A stretch of 64,000 nt of DNA from Schauerella aestuarii (GTDB lineage Bacteria; Pseudomonadota; Gammaproteobacteria; Burkholderiales; Burkholderiaceae_B): positions 744,001 to 808,000 of the forward strand of contig NZ_SIZW01000043.1 of NCBI RefSeq assembly GCF_009866805.1, read 5' to 3'. Below the pieces are notes generated by a model. It searched no databases, was not told where the DNA came from, and saw nothing but the letters and a program-made list of their open reading frames with translations. Positions 28,566 to 39,738 of this stretch are shown here, in pieces. The number at the start of each line of letters is the position of its first letter. Position 1 is the stretch's first letter. A program made the translations under genes and the position numbers.

Positions 28566-28601
28566 AAAAATCCCGCTTCTGAATTGAAGCGGGATTTTTT
28601 T
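28566..28601. terminator. Bidirectional terminator between trpS and tex
   Basis: A 14-bp perfect stem (28566-28579 with 28586-28599) flanks a six-base loop. It has A on the left arm and T on the right, so it works in both orientations. It serves the convergent trpS (+) and tex (-) genes. Confidence 0.9.
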
Positions 28602-28641
28602 GCGGGGTCTGGCGTTCTACGCTCTACGTCTTACGTTCGCC

Positions 28642-31023
28642 TTACTTTTTAAGCTTGGCAAATGCTTGCGCAAGTGCGCCAGCCATCGCGCCGTCGCTCT
28701 TGGATGCCTGAGCTTGCTGGCCCTGCGGACGGCGGCCGCCGCCGGCATTGCCACCGCGCGGAGGCGGGGCGCCATCGGCGCTGCGACGAACGGGCGCTGC
28801 CGTGTCGTTCAGGCGCATCGTGAGTGCAACCCGTTTGCGCGCGACGTCCACTTCGATCACTTTGACGTTGACCGTTTGCCCGACGCGCACCACATCGCGC
28901 GGATCCTTGACGAATTTTTCCGCCAGCGCCGAAATGTGCACCAATCCGTCCTGGTGCACGCCGATATCGACGAAAGCCCCGAAGTTGGCGACGTTGGTGA
29001 CCACGCCTTCCAGGATCATTCCCACGTGCAGGTCGTTGAGCGATTCCACGCCTTCCTTGAAGGTCGCGGTCTTGAATTCCGGACGCGGATCGCGGCCGGG
29101 CTTTTCGAGTTCGGCGAAGATGTCGCGCACCGTGGGCAAACCGAAACGCTCGTCGGTGAATTCTGACGGTGAGACGCCCTTGAGGGCTTCGCGCTGGCCG
29201 ATGATGGTTTGCACGTCGGCCTTGATGCGCGCCACGATGCGCTGGACCACCGGGTAGGCTTCCGGATGCACCGACGACGCATCGAGTGGGTTGTCGCCGT
29301 TGGGAATGCGCAGGAAGCCGGCGGCTTGTTCGAATGCCTTGTCGCCGAAGCGCGGTACCTTGCGCAACATGTCGCGCGTGGGAAAGGCGCCGTTTTCATC
29401 GCGCCAGGCGACGATGTTGCGTGCCAGGAGGCTGTTCAAACCCGACACGCGGGCCAGCAACGCTGCCGAGGCGGTGTTGACGTCCACGCCCACGGCGTTC
29501 ACGCAGTCTTCCACGGTGGCGTCAAGCGATCGTGCCAGTTCGCGCTGGTTGAGGTCGTGCTGATACTGCCCCACGCCGATCGCTTTGGGATCGATCTTGA
29601 CCAGTTCGGCCAGCGGATCCTGCAGCCGGCGCGCGATCGAGACGGCGCCGCGCAACGTAACGTCCAGGTCGGGAAATTCCTGTGCGGCGATTTCAGATGC
29701 GGAATACACCGAGGCGCCGGCTTCGGACACGACGACCTTGGTGAGCGGCATCTCAGGGAACAAGCCCATCAGATCGCCAACCAGTTTTTCGGTTTCGCGC
29801 GATGCGGTGCCGTTGCCGATGGCGACGAGTTCGATGTTGTGGCGAGCGGCCAGCGCAGCAATGACCTTGATGGCGCCTTCGCGATCGCGACGCGGCTCGA
29901 AGGGATAGACGGTGGCGGTTTCCACGACTTTGCCCGTGCGGTCGATGGCCGCTACCTTCACACCCGTGCGGATGCCGGGATCGAGGCCCAGCACGGCTTT
30001 CGGGCCGGCGGGGGCCGCAAGCAGGAGATCTTTGAGATTGGCGGCAAATACACGAATCGCTTCGGCTTCAGCGTCGTCGCGCAACCGGGCGATGACTTCC
30101 GATTCGAAGGTCGTCAACAGTTTGACGCGCCACGTCCAGCGGCACACTTCGCCCATCCAGCGGTCGCGCGGCGACGCGTCCAGTGCAAACGGTTTCGATC
30201 CGAATTTGAGAAAGTCAGCTACGCGCGCCACGCAGGGATGCGGCGTCTGCGCTTCGAGCTCGGCTTCCAGACCCATGCGCAGTTCGAGCACGCCTTGCTG
30301 ACGGCCGCGCAGCAGCGCCAGAATGCGGTGCGAGGGCAGGGTGCGCAGGGGCTCGTTGAAGTCGAACCAGTCGCGGAAATTCGCGCCTTCATGTTCCTTG
30401 CCGTCGGCCATCTTGGAGTAGATGAGGCCGGTCGACCACAAATGCTCGCGCATGTGGGTGAGCAAATCGGCGTTCTCGGCAAAGCGTTCCGCCAGGATAT
30501 CGCGGGCACCGTCCAGGGCCGTCTTGGCGTCGGCAATCGACGCTTCGGCGTTCAGATAGCCTTCGGCGAGTGCAGCCGGATCGCAGGTCGGGTTGGCCAG
30601 GATGGCGTCGGCGAGCGGCTCCAGGCCCGCTTCGCGCGCGATCTGGGCGCGAGTGCGGCGCTTGGGCTTGTAGGGGGCGTACAGGTCTTCAAGACGCTGT
30701 TTGGTATCGGCCGACTTGAGCTCCTGCTGGAGTTCGGGCGTAAGTTTGCCCTGTTGCAGCACCGATTCGAGAATCGCGGCGCGCCGGCCTTCGAGGTCGC
30801 GCAGATAGCCCAGGCGCACTTCGAGGTTACGCAGCACGGTGTCGTCCAGACCGCCCGTCGCTTCCTTGCGGTAGCGGGCGATGAACGGCACGGTTGCGCC
30901 GCCATCCAGCAGTTCGATGGCGGAGGCCAATTGCGAGGGCCGCGCGCCCAACTCGGTGGTGAGCTGGGCAAGGATGCGGGCGGTGTCTTCGGCTGCGGTG
31001 GTGGTAGCGGTAATCTGGGTCAT
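28642..31023 (-). CDS. tex: Tex family RNA-binding transcription accessory protein
   Basis: The 793-residue Tex homologue has an N-terminal helical domain ([17 protein letters not shown]), a YqgF/RuvC-like domain ([18 protein letters not shown]), tandem helix-hairpin-helix segments ([15 protein letters not shown]) and a C-terminal S1 domain ([20 protein letters not shown]). It ends in a Gly/Gln/Lys-rich tail. Tex binds RNA and affects transcription; in Bordetella it was named for effects on toxin expression. The start at 31023 matches family length; the frame stays open upstream but is non-coding. It is divergent from the helicase with 163 bases between. Confidence 0.94.
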   Translation of the reverse strand: MTQITATTTAAEDTARILAQLTTELGARPSQLASAIELLDGGATVPFIARYRKEATGGLDDTVLRNLEVRLGYLRDLEGRRAAILESVLQQGKLTPELQQELKSADTKQRLEDLYAPYKPKRRTRAQIAREAGLEPLADAILANPTCDPAALAEGYLNAEASIADAKTALDGARDILAERFAENADLLTHMREHLWSTGLIYSKMADGKEHEGANFRDWFDFNEPLRTLPSHRILALLRGRQQGVLELRMGLEAELEAQTPHPCVARVADFLKFGSKPFALDASPRDRWMGEVCRWTWRVKLLTTFESEVIARLRDDAEAEAIRVFAANLKDLLLAAPAGPKAVLGLDPGIRTGVKVAAIDRTGKVVETATVYPFEPRRDREGAIKVIAALAARHNIELVAIGNGTASRETEKLVGDLMGLFPEMPLTKVVVSEAGASVYSASEIAAQEFPDLDVTLRGAVSIARRLQDPLAELVKIDPKAIGVGQYQHDLNQRELARSLDATVEDCVNAVGVDVNTASAALLARVSGLNSLLARNIVAWRDENGAFPTRDMLRKVPRFGDKAFEQAAGFLRIPNGDNPLDASSVHPEAYPVVQRIVARIKADVQTIIGQREALKGVSPSEFTDERFGLPTVRDIFAELEKPGRDPRPEFKTATFKEGVESLNDLHVGMILEGVVTNVANFGAFVDIGVHQDGLVHISALAEKFVKDPRDVVRVGQTVNVKVIEVDVARKRVALTMRLNDTAAPVRRSADGAPPPRGGNAGGGRRPQGQQAQASKSDGAMAGALAQAFAKLKK

Positions 31024-31186
31024 CTCGTCAGGCGGCGAACGTCGAACAAGGGCCGGATTGTGCCATACCCGGTACGGCTTTCCGCCTGGCGCAGCGTGGC
31101 ACATTTGGTCACAGTGCGACATTGCGGTCGCGGGTGGCGGTGACCCACCGAGTATGATGCGCCCTTGTCCTGGCCCTGTTGCGCGC

Positions 31187-33343
31187 ATGTTCGACGTCGA
31201 TATTTCCGAATTCTTTTCCGAAGAGGGCCCGCTGGCAGCGTTGCCCGGGTACCGGCCGCGCGCGGCGCAGATCGAGTTGGCGCAGGCGATCGACGAAACC
31301 ATCCGCAAGCGCGGCACCCTGGTGGCCGAGGCGGGCACCGGTATCGGCAAGACCTGGGCGTATCTGATTCCCGCGTTTGCCAGTGGTGGCAAGGTACTGA
31401 TTTCCACCGGTACGCGCACATTGCAGGATCAGCTTTTCGGCCGCGATCTGCCGCGCGTGCGCAAGGCGCTGTCCATGCCGGTGACGGCCGCGTTGCTCAA
31501 GGGCCGCGGCAATTATGTGTGCCATTACCATCTTGAACGCCTGGGCGAGGACGAACGCGCGCTGAAGTCGCGGACCGAAGTCGGCCAGCTGCGCAAGATC
31601 CAGTTGTTTGCCAAGCAAACCCAGACCGGCGATCGCGCCGATCTGGGCCAGGTGCCTGAAGACGCCGACATCTGGCAGCGCGTGACCTCCACCCGCGAGA
31701 ATTGTCTGGGCCAGGAGTGCCCGCACATCCGCGATTGCTTCGTGGTCAAGGCGCGACGGCAAGCGCAGGAAGCCGACATCGTGGTGGTCAACCACGCATT
31801 GTTCATGGCCGACCTGATGCTGCGTGAAGAAGGGATTACCGATTTGCTGCCGCAGGCCGATACGGTGATTTTCGACGAAGCCCATCAATTGCCCGACACC
31901 GCGACGCGCTTTCTGGGCAGTAGTGTGTCCACGCATCAGTTGCTCGACTTCGGCCGCATGCTTGAAGTGGCGGGGTTGGCGCACGCGCGCGAAGTCACCA
32001 ACTGGAGCGATGCCAATCGCCGCGTTGAGCAAGCCACGCGCGAATTGCGTCTGGCCTGTGCGCCGCTGGAAGGCATGCCGGGCCGCAAGGCGACGTTCGA
32101 AGCCATGCCCGAACCCGAAGCCTTCGACGAGGCGCTCGAAACCCTGCGCAATACGCTGGAAACGGTCGTGCAGGCCTTGAGCGTCGTGTCGGAAAAGCAT
32201 CCCGACCTCACCGCGGCTGCGCGCGCCGGGGCCGATCTGATGGTTCGCCTGAAGCGCTGGAGCGAGCCCGGCCGCGGTCAGGCGGCCATGCTGGCCGAGG
32301 AAGACGACGCCGAGCCGGAAGACGGCGTGCAGCAACTTGCCGATGCGCTGGATGGCAAGGTGCCGGGCGCCGGTTGGGGGCAGACGCCGGCCGATGCCAA
32401 GGCCGCCGATGCGCGGTTCGTGGCGCCGGGCGTGTCCGGGGCGGCTGCGCCGAAGTCGTCCTGGGCCAATTGGACGGGTCCGGCGGTGCGCTGGGTCGAA
32501 CTCGGCGCGCATCATATTCGTTTGCATGCCGCGCCGTTGTCGGTCGCGCGCGCGTTTTCGCGCTTCCGCCGTTCCGACCAGTCCTGGATTTTGACGTCGG
32601 CCACGTTGTCGGTGGCAGGCGACTTCGGGCACTTCACGCGTCAGCTTGGGCTGTCGGGCGCGCGTACGGGGCAGTGGGCCTCGCCCTTCGATTACGCCAC
32701 CCAGGGCCTGCTGTATGTGCCGCGCGGATTGCCCGAGCCGCATTCTCCGCAGTTTGCCGAGCGGTTCGTCGAGGTGTTGATGCCGATGCTGCATGCCAGC
32801 CCGGGCGGCGCCTTGATTTTGTGCACAACGTTGCGCGCGGTAGACCGGTTTGCGACCTTGTTCGAGGATGCCTTCGACCGCGATGGCGTGGAGTGGCCGC
32901 TGCTCAAGCAGGGCGATGCGACGCGCCGGGACTTGCTGGATCGCTTTCGTACGCTCGAGCATCCGGTGCTGGTGGGCAGTGCGAGTTTCTGGGAAGGGAT
33001 CGACCTGCCGGGCACGCTCCTCACGCTGGTGGCGATCGACAAACTCCCGTTCGCACCGCCTGACGATCCGGTGATCGAAGCGCGGCTGCGCGCCTGTCGC
33101 GAGCGCGGCGGCAATCCATTTGCCGAGTTTCAATTGCCGGACGCGGCCATCTCGCTCAAGCAGGGGGCGGGGCGCCTGATCCGCACGATCGAAGACTGGG
33201 GCGTGCTGGTGGTAGGCGACACCCGTCTGGTCGACAAGCCCTACGGCAAACGCCTGTGGCGCGGCCTGCCGCCCTTCGCCCGCACTCGCGATCCCAACGA
33301 GGCGGTCGGCTTTTATACGAAGCGGACAGACCCGGTCACATGA
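31187..33343 (+). CDS. DinG/YoaA-family ATP-dependent DNA helicase (XPD-like)
   Basis: The 718-residue superfamily 2 helicase has Walker [11 protein letters not shown] (Lys55), a DEAH box (FDEAHQLPD), motif III-like ILTSATL and motif VI-like QGAGRLIRT. Four cysteines in [16 protein letters not shown] and DCFVVKARR fit the Fe-S cluster of XPD/DinG helicases. Length (DinG 716, YoaA 636) and the [10 protein letters not shown] start suit a YoaA/DinG protein with 5'-3' activity in DNA repair. The ATG at 31187 is the family-consistent start, although no good Shine-Dalgarno precedes it. Confidence 0.88.
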   Translation: MFDVDISEFFSEEGPLAALPGYRPRAAQIELAQAIDETIRKRGTLVAEAGTGIGKTWAYLIPAFASGGKVLISTGTRTLQDQLFGRDLPRVRKALSMPVTAALLKGRGNYVCHYHLERLGEDERALKSRTEVGQLRKIQLFAKQTQTGDRADLGQVPEDADIWQRVTSTRENCLGQECPHIRDCFVVKARRQAQEADIVVVNHALFMADLMLREEGITDLLPQADTVIFDEAHQLPDTATRFLGSSVSTHQLLDFGRMLEVAGLAHAREVTNWSDANRRVEQATRELRLACAPLEGMPGRKATFEAMPEPEAFDEALETLRNTLETVVQALSVVSEKHPDLTAAARAGADLMVRLKRWSEPGRGQAAMLAEEDDAEPEDGVQQLADALDGKVPGAGWGQTPADAKAADARFVAPGVSGAAAPKSSWANWTGPAVRWVELGAHHIRLHAAPLSVARAFSRFRRSDQSWILTSATLSVAGDFGHFTRQLGLSGARTGQWASPFDYATQGLLYVPRGLPEPHSPQFAERFVEVLMPMLHASPGGALILCTTLRAVDRFATLFEDAFDRDGVEWPLLKQGDATRRDLLDRFRTLEHPVLVGSASFWEGIDLPGTLLTLVAIDKLPFAPPDDPVIEARLRACRERGGNPFAEFQLPDAAISLKQGAGRLIRTIEDWGVLVVGDTRLVDKPYGKRLWRGLPPFARTRDPNEAVGFYTKRTDPVT

Positions 33344-33489
33344 GCCAACTTTACTGACGGCTTTTAGGGGATCAGGACTGGTATTCTGTCGGTCGAGATA
33401 GCGTCTGCGTAAGGTGTCAGTAAGAGCTTGGCGATAGGGTGGCCTTCACGGTTCACCGCTTGCGCGGATAGAAACCAATAGGAGACCCC

Positions 33490-35469
33490 ATGTCCAACGC
33501 CATTCAGTCCGTCATGCATGAAACCCGCGTATTCCAACCGCCCAAAGCGCTGGTGGATACCGCAACGATTTCGGGTCTCGATGCGTACCGCACCTTATGC
33601 AAAGCCATCGACGACGACTTCGATGGATTCTGGAGCAAGCAGGCAACCGAGCAACTCGAATGGCTGAAGCCATTCACACGCGTGCTCGACGAATCGGATG
33701 CGCCGTTCTACAAGTGGTTCGACGACGGCCAGCTCAACGTGTCGGCCAACTGCCTGGACAAGCATGTCGCGGCGGGCAAGGGCGAGAAGACCGCGCTGAT
33801 TTTCGAAAGCGACGATGCCAAGGTCACGCATGTCAGCTACGCCGAATTGCTCACGCGGGTCTGCCGATTTGCCAATGGCATCAAGGCGCTGGGCTACAAA
33901 AAGGGCGATCGCGCCATCATCTACATGCCGATGTCGGTCGAGGCCGTGGTGGCCATGCAGGCCTGCGCGCGCCTGGGGATCACGCACTCGGTGGTGTTCG
34001 GCGGATTCTCGGCCAAGAGCTTGCAGGAGCGCATCGTCGACGTCGGCGCCACGCTTGTCATCACTGCCGATGAGCAGGTGCGCGGCGGCAAGACCATTCC
34101 GCTCAAACCCGCTGTGGAAGATGCGTTCAAGATGGGCGGCTGCGACGCCGTCAAGAAAACGATCGTGTATCGCCGTACCGGCGGCAAGGTCAACTGGGAC
34201 GAGGCGCGCGATGTGTGGATGCACGATGTAGAAGCCAATCAGGCCGATACGTGCGAGCCGGTGGCGGTCGATGCCGAGCATCCGCTCTTCATCCTCTACA
34301 CATCGGGATCCACCGGCAAGCCGAAGGGCGTGCAGCATGCCTCGGCCGGATATCTGCTGTGGGCGTTGCTCACGGTGAAGTGGACGTTCGACGCCAAAGA
34401 CAGCGATGTGTACTGGTGCACGGCCGATGTGGGCTGGATCACGGGCCATACTTACATCACCTATGGCCCGTTGGCTGCCGGGCTGACGCAAGTCGTGTTC
34501 GAAGGCGTGCCGACCTACCCCAACGCAAGCCGGTTCTGGGAAATGATCGATCGCCATAAGGTGACGACGTTCTACACGGCGCCTACCGCGATCCGGTCGC
34601 TGGTGAAGGCTGCCGATACGAATCCCGACACGCATCCCAAACATTTCGATTTGAGCAGCTTGCGCATCCTCGGCACGGTGGGCGAACCGATCAACCCCGA
34701 GGCTTGGATGTGGTACTACAAAGAGGTCGGTCGTGAACGTTGCCCGATCGTGGATACGTGGTGGCAGACCGAAACCGGGGGCCACATGATCACGCCGTTG
34801 CCGGGCGCGACGCCGATGAAGCCAGGGTCGTGCACGCTGCCCCTGCCGGGCATTGCCGCTGCGATCGTGGACGAAGCCGGTGGCGACGTGGAGCAGGGCA
34901 ATGGCGGGTTCCTGGTGGTCAAGCGTCCGTGGCCCGGCATGATCCGCAATATCTGGGGCGACCCCGAGCGTTTCAAGAGCAGCTATTTCCCGCCCGAACT
35001 CAAAGGCTATTACCTGGCAGGCGACGGTGCGCAGCGCGACAGCGACGGCTACTTCTGGATCATGGGCCGTATCGACGACGTGCTAAACGTATCGGGACAT
35101 CGTCTGGGCACGATGGAGGTGGAGTCGGCATTGGTCTCGCACGAGTTGGTGGCTGAAGCCGCTGTGGTGGGCCGGCCCGACGACACCACCGGCGAAGCCG
35201 TGGTGGCTTTCGTGGTGCTGAAGGGTGCCCGTCCTGAAGGCGACGAAGCGTTGGCCATTGCGAAGACGCTGCGCGATTGGGTGGGTCGCGAAATCGGTCC
35301 GATCGCCAAGCCCAAGGACATTCGTTTTGGCGATAACTTACCGAAAACCCGTTCGGGCAAAATCATGCGCCGACTGTTGCGCGTGGTGGCCAAGGGCGAA
35401 GAGGTCACGCAAGACATCTCGACGCTTGAAAATCCGGCGATTCTGGAGCAGTTGGCCAAGCCGATTTGA
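33490..35469 (+). CDS. acs: Acetyl-CoA synthetase (AMP-forming)
   Basis: The 659-residue enzyme activates acetate to acetyl-CoA through acetyl-AMP. Seen are the P-loop-like [11 protein letters not shown] (about 270-280), the [11 protein letters not shown] acyl-binding motif, [16 protein letters not shown] and the C-terminal [14 protein letters not shown], whose Lys624 is the catalytic residue and usual acetylation switch. GGAGAC precedes the ATG. Length matches AcsA (about 650). No actP/yjcH acetate permease gene follows; a terminator lies 30 bases after the stop, so it is probably monocistronic. Confidence 0.96.
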   Translation: MSNAIQSVMHETRVFQPPKALVDTATISGLDAYRTLCKAIDDDFDGFWSKQATEQLEWLKPFTRVLDESDAPFYKWFDDGQLNVSANCLDKHVAAGKGEKTALIFESDDAKVTHVSYAELLTRVCRFANGIKALGYKKGDRAIIYMPMSVEAVVAMQACARLGITHSVVFGGFSAKSLQERIVDVGATLVITADEQVRGGKTIPLKPAVEDAFKMGGCDAVKKTIVYRRTGGKVNWDEARDVWMHDVEANQADTCEPVAVDAEHPLFILYTSGSTGKPKGVQHASAGYLLWALLTVKWTFDAKDSDVYWCTADVGWITGHTYITYGPLAAGLTQVVFEGVPTYPNASRFWEMIDRHKVTTFYTAPTAIRSLVKAADTNPDTHPKHFDLSSLRILGTVGEPINPEAWMWYYKEVGRERCPIVDTWWQTETGGHMITPLPGATPMKPGSCTLPLPGIAAAIVDEAGGDVEQGNGGFLVVKRPWPGMIRNIWGDPERFKSSYFPPELKGYYLAGDGAQRDSDGYFWIMGRIDDVLNVSGHRLGTMEVESALVSHELVAEAAVVGRPDDTTGEAVVAFVVLKGARPEGDEALAIAKTLRDWVGREIGPIAKPKDIRFGDNLPKTRSGKIMRRLLRVVAKGEEVTQDISTLENPAILEQLAKPI

Positions 35470-35498
35470 GATGACGGTATGACGTGACGCAGTGCACG

Positions 35499-35555
35499 GG
35501 CCCCTGATGTTCACGCTGCGAGTTGATCGCGGCAGTGGATGTCAGGGGCCTTTTT
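35499..35555 (+). terminator. Intrinsic terminator after acs
   Basis: Inverted repeat ggcccctga (35499-35507) and tcaggggcc (35542-35550) encloses a 34-base partly palindromic interior and is followed by five T. It ends the acs transcript. Confidence 0.75.
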
Positions 35556-35646
35556 CTTTGAGTGATGGAAGCATTCATTTCGATGCGGTGGGCACCCTGA
35601 TTCGTGTGTTTTTACAGAAAAGATATCGATCTATAGGGAGTAAGAA

Positions 35647-35766
35647 ATGTCATCGACTGCGACGTTGTCCAGCGATGCCTATCATCCAGATACCCGTGAT
35701 TCGTCGATGGCCTGCTGGCGTAGCTCACTGCGTCGATGGCCAGGATGGACACGCAGCCTTGCGTAA
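35647..35766 (+). CDS. Possible 39-residue small protein, unrecognised
   Basis: A short reading frame starts at ATG 35647 with a good Shine-Dalgarno (AGGGAG, six bases away) and ends at TAA 35764-35766. It reads MSSTATLSSDAYHPDTRDSS, then a Trp/Arg-rich end. It lies in the otherwise empty 454 bases between acs and the nucleotidase. An overlapping frame (to 35836) ends in LPSFIDAVMTNDFNV, so the region could instead be a decayed gene with a frameshift. No family is recognised and coding status is uncertain. Confidence 0.25.
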   Translation: MSSTATLSSDAYHPDTRDSSMACWRSSLRRWPGWTRSLA

Positions 35767-35923
35767 TACGTTCGCCGATTCGCTTGCCTTACCGTCATTT
35801 ATTGACGCCGTCATGACGAACGATTTCAACGTCTGATTCTTCATCAAGACTCCGCATTTTAATGCGCGTGTCACGTGCCCTGATCACGCTGGCGACTCCT
35901 TATAAGCGAAAGGATCGCGCGCA

Positions 35924-37933
35924 ATGCAACACGCACATAAGATGCCGCAGGGGCACATCGAATCACGCGGCGCACTGCCGGTTGGTGGCGGCAAGCTGCT
36001 GCTGGCGGCGCTGCTCAGCGCAGGATTGCTGGCCGGTTGCGGCAGCGACGATGATGACGACACGCCCGTGGAAACGCCCACACCCACGCAGCCCGCGCCA
36101 GAGCCTGCGCCGCCTGAACCCAGCCCCACCGCACGTGCAATCGATCTGACGATCTTGCACATCAACGACCAGCACTCCAATCTCGACAGCAAGGCCAAGA
36201 CGTTGCAGTTGCAGAATGCGGCTGGCACACGCGTGGCCGCCACCGTGGATGCGGCGGGATTTCCGCGCGTGAAAACCGCGTTCGATGAACTCTCGCAGAA
36301 CGCGGGCAATGTGCTCAAGCTGCATGCGGGCGATGCGTTGACCGGCACGCTGTACTTCAATCGTGCAGGCGCGATCGGCGAAGCCGATGCCGCGATGATG
36401 AATACGGTGTGCTTCGATGCGTTTACGTTGGGCAACCACGAGTTCGATAAAGGCGACACCGAGCTCAAAGCCTTTATCGACCGCTTGCATGGCGGCAGTT
36501 GCCAGACCCCCGTATTGAGCGCCAACGTGAACTTCGGCGCCGCATCGGCGCTGAATGCCAGCCGTGCACCAGGGTATGTACGGCCTGCCGTTGTGGTGGA
36601 GCGCGAAGGTGAGAAGATCGGTATCGTGGGCCTCACGGTGGCACTCAAGACCAAGGGCTCGTCGAGCCCCGATCCGGATACCACGTTCGAAGAAGAGACG
36701 GTAGCTGCGCAACGTGCGATCGATGGGCTGACCGCGCAGGGCGTGAACAAGATCGTGTTGCTCAGCCACATCGGCTACAGCCTGGATCGTCAGGTGCTCG
36801 CCAATCTGAGTGGGGTGGATGTAGTGGTGGGCGGGGACTCGCACACGCTCCTCGGGCCTGCGGCGATGACCACCTACGGCGTGGGTTCGCCGGCCGGCGC
36901 GTATGCCGAGCCCCTGAAGAACAAGGACGGCGACACCGTGTGCCTGGCGCAAGCGTGGGAGTACACGCAGGTGGTGGGCGAAATCAAGGTGAGCTTCGAC
37001 ATCGATGGTCGCGTGACCGCGTGCGGCGGTACCCCGCATGTGTTGATCGGCGACACGTTCCAGGTTGGCGGCGCACCGGCATCGGCTGCGGATCGCAATG
37101 CGTTTTTGAACGACATTGCGGCGAGCGGCTTTCTGCGCGTGACCGCACCCAGTGCGCAAGCGACCGCAGTGTTGGCCCCCTATAAGGCCGAAGTGGATGT
37201 GTTCAAGGCGAAGGTCGTGGCGCAAGCACCCGACGAGATCTGCTCGCGCCGAGTGCCGGGGGGCGCGGGTACGGTGGATTACAGTCGCTCGAGCGCGGCG
37301 TGCAATGCGCTGGGCGAGGTGAGCCTGCGGGGCGGGGATATTCAACAACTCGTGGCGCAAGCTTATCTGGAGGTGGCCAATGCCAGCTACGGTGGCGCCG
37401 ACATTGCCCTGCAAAGCGGCGGCGGCGTGCGTGTGCCGATGGCCGGCAATGTGACCGCAGCGGATGTGATCGAAGTGCTGCCGTTCGGCAACCTGCTTTA
37501 TCGTCTGGACATCACGGGCGACGAGGCGCGCGGCATGATCGAGGACGGCCTGGATGCGGTGTACAAGACCGGCGGTTCCACCGGCCCTTATCCCTACACC
37601 GGCGGCATGCGTTTCGATGTGAATGCGGCGCAGGCCAAAGGGCAGCGCGCAAGCAATATCGAGGTGTTCGATGCCGCGTCAGGCACCTGGGCGCCGTTGA
37701 CTGCGACGCGAACGTACAAGCTGTTCGTGTTGAGCTTCAATGCGACCGGTGGTGATGGGTATGCCACGTTGGCCAAGGTTCCCGCCGATCGCCGCACCGA
37801 TATCGGTGTGCTCGATAGCGATGTGTTCCAGACGTATATCGATGGGTTGCCCAAGGATCCGGTATCCCAATTGCCGGTGATCCGCAAGTTGCCGGCGGCG
37901 CTTTACAGCACCAAGACTTACGCCGGGAACTGA
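35924..37933 (+). CDS. Lipoprotein 5'-nucleotidase / metallophosphoesterase (UshA/NadN type)
   Basis: The 669-residue exported enzyme has a lipobox LLAGC (Cys39), a Pro/Glu/Thr-rich spacer, a metallophosphoesterase domain and a 5'-nucleotidase C-terminal domain. Metal-binding motifs in order are HINDQHS, HAGDALTG, TLGNHEFD, LLSHIGYS and VVGGDSHT. The C-terminal domain has EVLPFGNLLYRLDI and FNATGGDGYA for nucleotide stacking. It should release phosphate or nucleosides from extracellular nucleotides at the cell surface or in the periplasm. AAAGGA precedes the ATG; an in-frame ATG at 35942 is an alternative. It converges with the phosphonate transporter, which could share a phosphorus-scavenging theme. 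Confidence 0.88.
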   Translation: MQHAHKMPQGHIESRGALPVGGGKLLLAALLSAGLLAGCGSDDDDDTPVETPTPTQPAPEPAPPEPSPTARAIDLTILHINDQHSNLDSKAKTLQLQNAAGTRVAATVDAAGFPRVKTAFDELSQNAGNVLKLHAGDALTGTLYFNRAGAIGEADAAMMNTVCFDAFTLGNHEFDKGDTELKAFIDRLHGGSCQTPVLSANVNFGAASALNASRAPGYVRPAVVVEREGEKIGIVGLTVALKTKGSSSPDPDTTFEEETVAAQRAIDGLTAQGVNKIVLLSHIGYSLDRQVLANLSGVDVVVGGDSHTLLGPAAMTTYGVGSPAGAYAEPLKNKDGDTVCLAQAWEYTQVVGEIKVSFDIDGRVTACGGTPHVLIGDTFQVGGAPASAADRNAFLNDIAASGFLRVTAPSAQATAVLAPYKAEVDVFKAKVVAQAPDEICSRRVPGGAGTVDYSRSSAACNALGEVSLRGGDIQQLVAQAYLEVANASYGGADIALQSGGGVRVPMAGNVTAADVIEVLPFGNLLYRLDITGDEARGMIEDGLDAVYKTGGSTGPYPYTGGMRFDVNAAQAKGQRASNIEVFDAASGTWAPLTATRTYKLFVLSFNATGGDGYATLAKVPADRRTDIGVLDSDVFQTYIDGLPKDPVSQLPVIRKLPAALYSTKTYAGN

Positions 37934-37945
37934 GCGGGTTGAAGC

Positions 37946-38001
37946 GCGTGTGTGCGGTAGCGATGAGGCCGCACGCACGCCATCGGGCCACCCGGCCCGA
38001 T
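37946..38001. terminator. Two hairpins between convergent genes
   Basis: A 12-bp stem (37946-37957 with 37969-37980, one G-U type mismatch) and a second stem, atcgggcc / ggcccgat (37982-37989 with 37994-38001), lie between the nucleotidase stop and the phnE stop. Neither has a long T-run, so factor-dependent or weak termination in both directions is the likely role. Confidence 0.4.
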
Positions 38002-38010
38002 TGTCAGCCT

Positions 38011-38817
38011 TCAAATGATCGCTTGCCGTACGCGATTCGATAACCATTCGGCAAAGATCACCGTGCCCAGAATGGCGATGAAAATGATCGTGACCTGCGG
38101 CCAGGCCAACGTGTCGATCGACGCGGCCAGGGGCAGCCCAATGCCGCCGGCGCCCACGATGCCGAGCACGGTGGATTCGCGGATGTTGATGTCCCAGCGG
38201 TAAACGGCGGTGCTGACGAGAGCGGGGAGCACCTGCGGCACGACGGCATAGGTGAGCACCTGAGCCGAAGTGGCGCCGGTCGCAGTGACGGCTTCGACCT
38301 GGCGTGCATCGACTTCCTCGATGGCTTCGTAGAGCAGTTTGCCCATGAAGCCGATCGACCGCAATGCGATGGCGATGATGCCGGCGAGCACGCCGGGCCC
38401 CACGATCGTGACGAGCAGAATGGCCCAGATCAACGAGTTGATCGAGCGTGAGGCCACGATTATCGTCAACGCCAGGGGGCGCAGCACAAGGACGCTGGGG
38501 GTGGTGTTGCGCGCCGCCAGAAATGCGACGGGTATCGCGATGAGCGTGCCGATTGCCGTGCCCAGGGTAGCGATGTTCAGGGTGTCCCAAAGCGGACGGA
38601 GGATGGTCTGCGCGTAGGGCCAGCGGGGCGGAAACATGCGCGCGATCATGTCCCAACCGGCGCTTGGGGCGTCGGCCACGAAAACCCACATGGTGTTGTC
38701 GCTGATCAGCTTACCGCTGAGGTAGAACGCCAGGGCAGCGGTAAGCCATCCAAGCCAGATGAGCCATTGCGCCGATCGCGTGCGGCGTTGCCACAGGGGA
38801 GGGGAAAGTCGATTCAC
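38011..38817 (-). CDS. phnE: Phosphonate-type ABC transporter permease
   Basis: This 268-residue PhnE-family permease has about six membrane helices, the inner-membrane EAA-type motif (EEVDARQVEAVTATGAT) and WDINIRESTVLGIVGAGGIG. The GTG start at 38817 is preferred: GGAGG lies five bases upstream, and GTG overlaps the stop of the preceding permease gene (GTGA). Longer in-frame starts exist but are inside that gene. It is last in phnD-phnC-phnE-phnE. Two homologous permeases in tandem suggest a heterodimeric channel. Confidence 0.9.
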   Translation of the reverse strand: MNRLSPPLWQRRTRSAQWLIWLGWLTAALAFYLSGKLISDNTMWVFVADAPSAGWDMIARMFPPRWPYAQTILRPLWDTLNIATLGTAIGTLIAIPVAFLAARNTTPSVLVLRPLALTIIVASRSINSLIWAILLVTIVGPGVLAGIIAIALRSIGFMGKLLYEAIEEVDARQVEAVTATGATSAQVLTYAVVPQVLPALVSTAVYRWDINIRESTVLGIVGAGGIGLPLAASIDTLAWPQVTIIFIAILGTVIFAEWLSNRVRQAII

Positions 38818-39608
38818 ATGAACCTCCGGCGCACGACACCCGAAGCGTATTCGCACAGCATCACGATGGCGATGATCAGCAACAGGATCGCCGCGGCCGT
38901 TTCGAATTCATAACGATCGAAGGACGTATTCAATGTGGCGCCGATGCCGCCGGCGCCCACGATGCCGATGATGGCAGCTTCGCGGAAGTTGATGTCGAGC
39001 CGGTACAGCGAGAGGCCGATCAGGCGCGGCATGACCTGAGGTATCACGGCATAGGTCACCCACTGCAGCCACGAGGCGCCCGTCGCGGCGACGGCATCCA
39101 TCTGGGCGCGGTCGGCGGCTTCGATGTCGTCGGCCAGCAGCTTGGCGAGGAATCCCATCGATGCAATCACCAAGGTGAGCATCCCGGCAAACGGCCCGAA
39201 GCCGAACATCTTGACGAGCAGGATGGCGATGATGAGTTCCGGAAACGCGCGCGATACGGCGATGAAGCCGCGGCAGTTCACCCGGATCCATACGGGGCTG
39301 ATGTTGCGGGCGGCGCCCAGGCCAACGGGAATGCTCAACACCACGCCGATGCAGGTCGAGGCCACGGCCATCGCCACGCTTTCCAGCACGCCTTCGCTGA
39401 TCTCGCGCCAGCGCGTGACGAAGTCGGGTGAGGAGAACGCTGCCACGAAGCGCCAGCCGCGCACGAGGCCTTCGGCCAGGCGATCCCAACTGATGGTGAT
39501 CGAGGTGGTCGCGGCAATCAGATAGAGCGCAACGGCGATCCACAACGCCATGCGCCAGACGGGCGATTGAATGAAGGGCGGTCGGTGCCAGGTGCGTAGC
39601 GAGGTCAT
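38814..39608 (-). CDS. phnE: Phosphonate-type ABC transporter permease (first of two)
   Basis: A 264-residue PhnE-family permease from ATG 39608. It has the motif DIEAADRAQMDAVAATGAS and LDINFREAAIIGIVGAGGIG, parallel to the second permease. The start is uncertain: ATG 39608 has no good Shine-Dalgarno. An in-frame GTG at 39722 would nearly abut the phnC stop and add 38 residues without similarity to the family. Its stop overlaps the second permease by four bases. Confidence 0.87.
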   Translation of the reverse strand: MTSLRTWHRPPFIQSPVWRMALWIAVALYLIAATTSITISWDRLAEGLVRGWRFVAAFSSPDFVTRWREISEGVLESVAMAVASTCIGVVLSIPVGLGAARNISPVWIRVNCRGFIAVSRAFPELIIAILLVKMFGFGPFAGMLTLVIASMGFLAKLLADDIEAADRAQMDAVAATGASWLQWVTYAVIPQVMPRLIGLSLYRLDINFREAAIIGIVGAGGIGATLNTSFDRYEFETAAAILLLIIAIVMLCEYASGVVRRRFM

Positions 39609-39738
39609 AGCGGGCAGGGCCTGTGACAGGGCGGAGAAATCAGGAAGCGGCCAACCTGCCGCATGCAAATGGGCGAGCGCCGATGCCTGAGCGGATGCAG
39701 GCGCATGCACCTTGCATAACACCCCATCGAACGTGGCG

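Noticed and set aside
35862-36149. 95-codon frame overlapping the nucleotidase start
   Set aside because: Out-of-frame shadow of the lipoprotein signal region; Arg/Ser-rich translation, no family.
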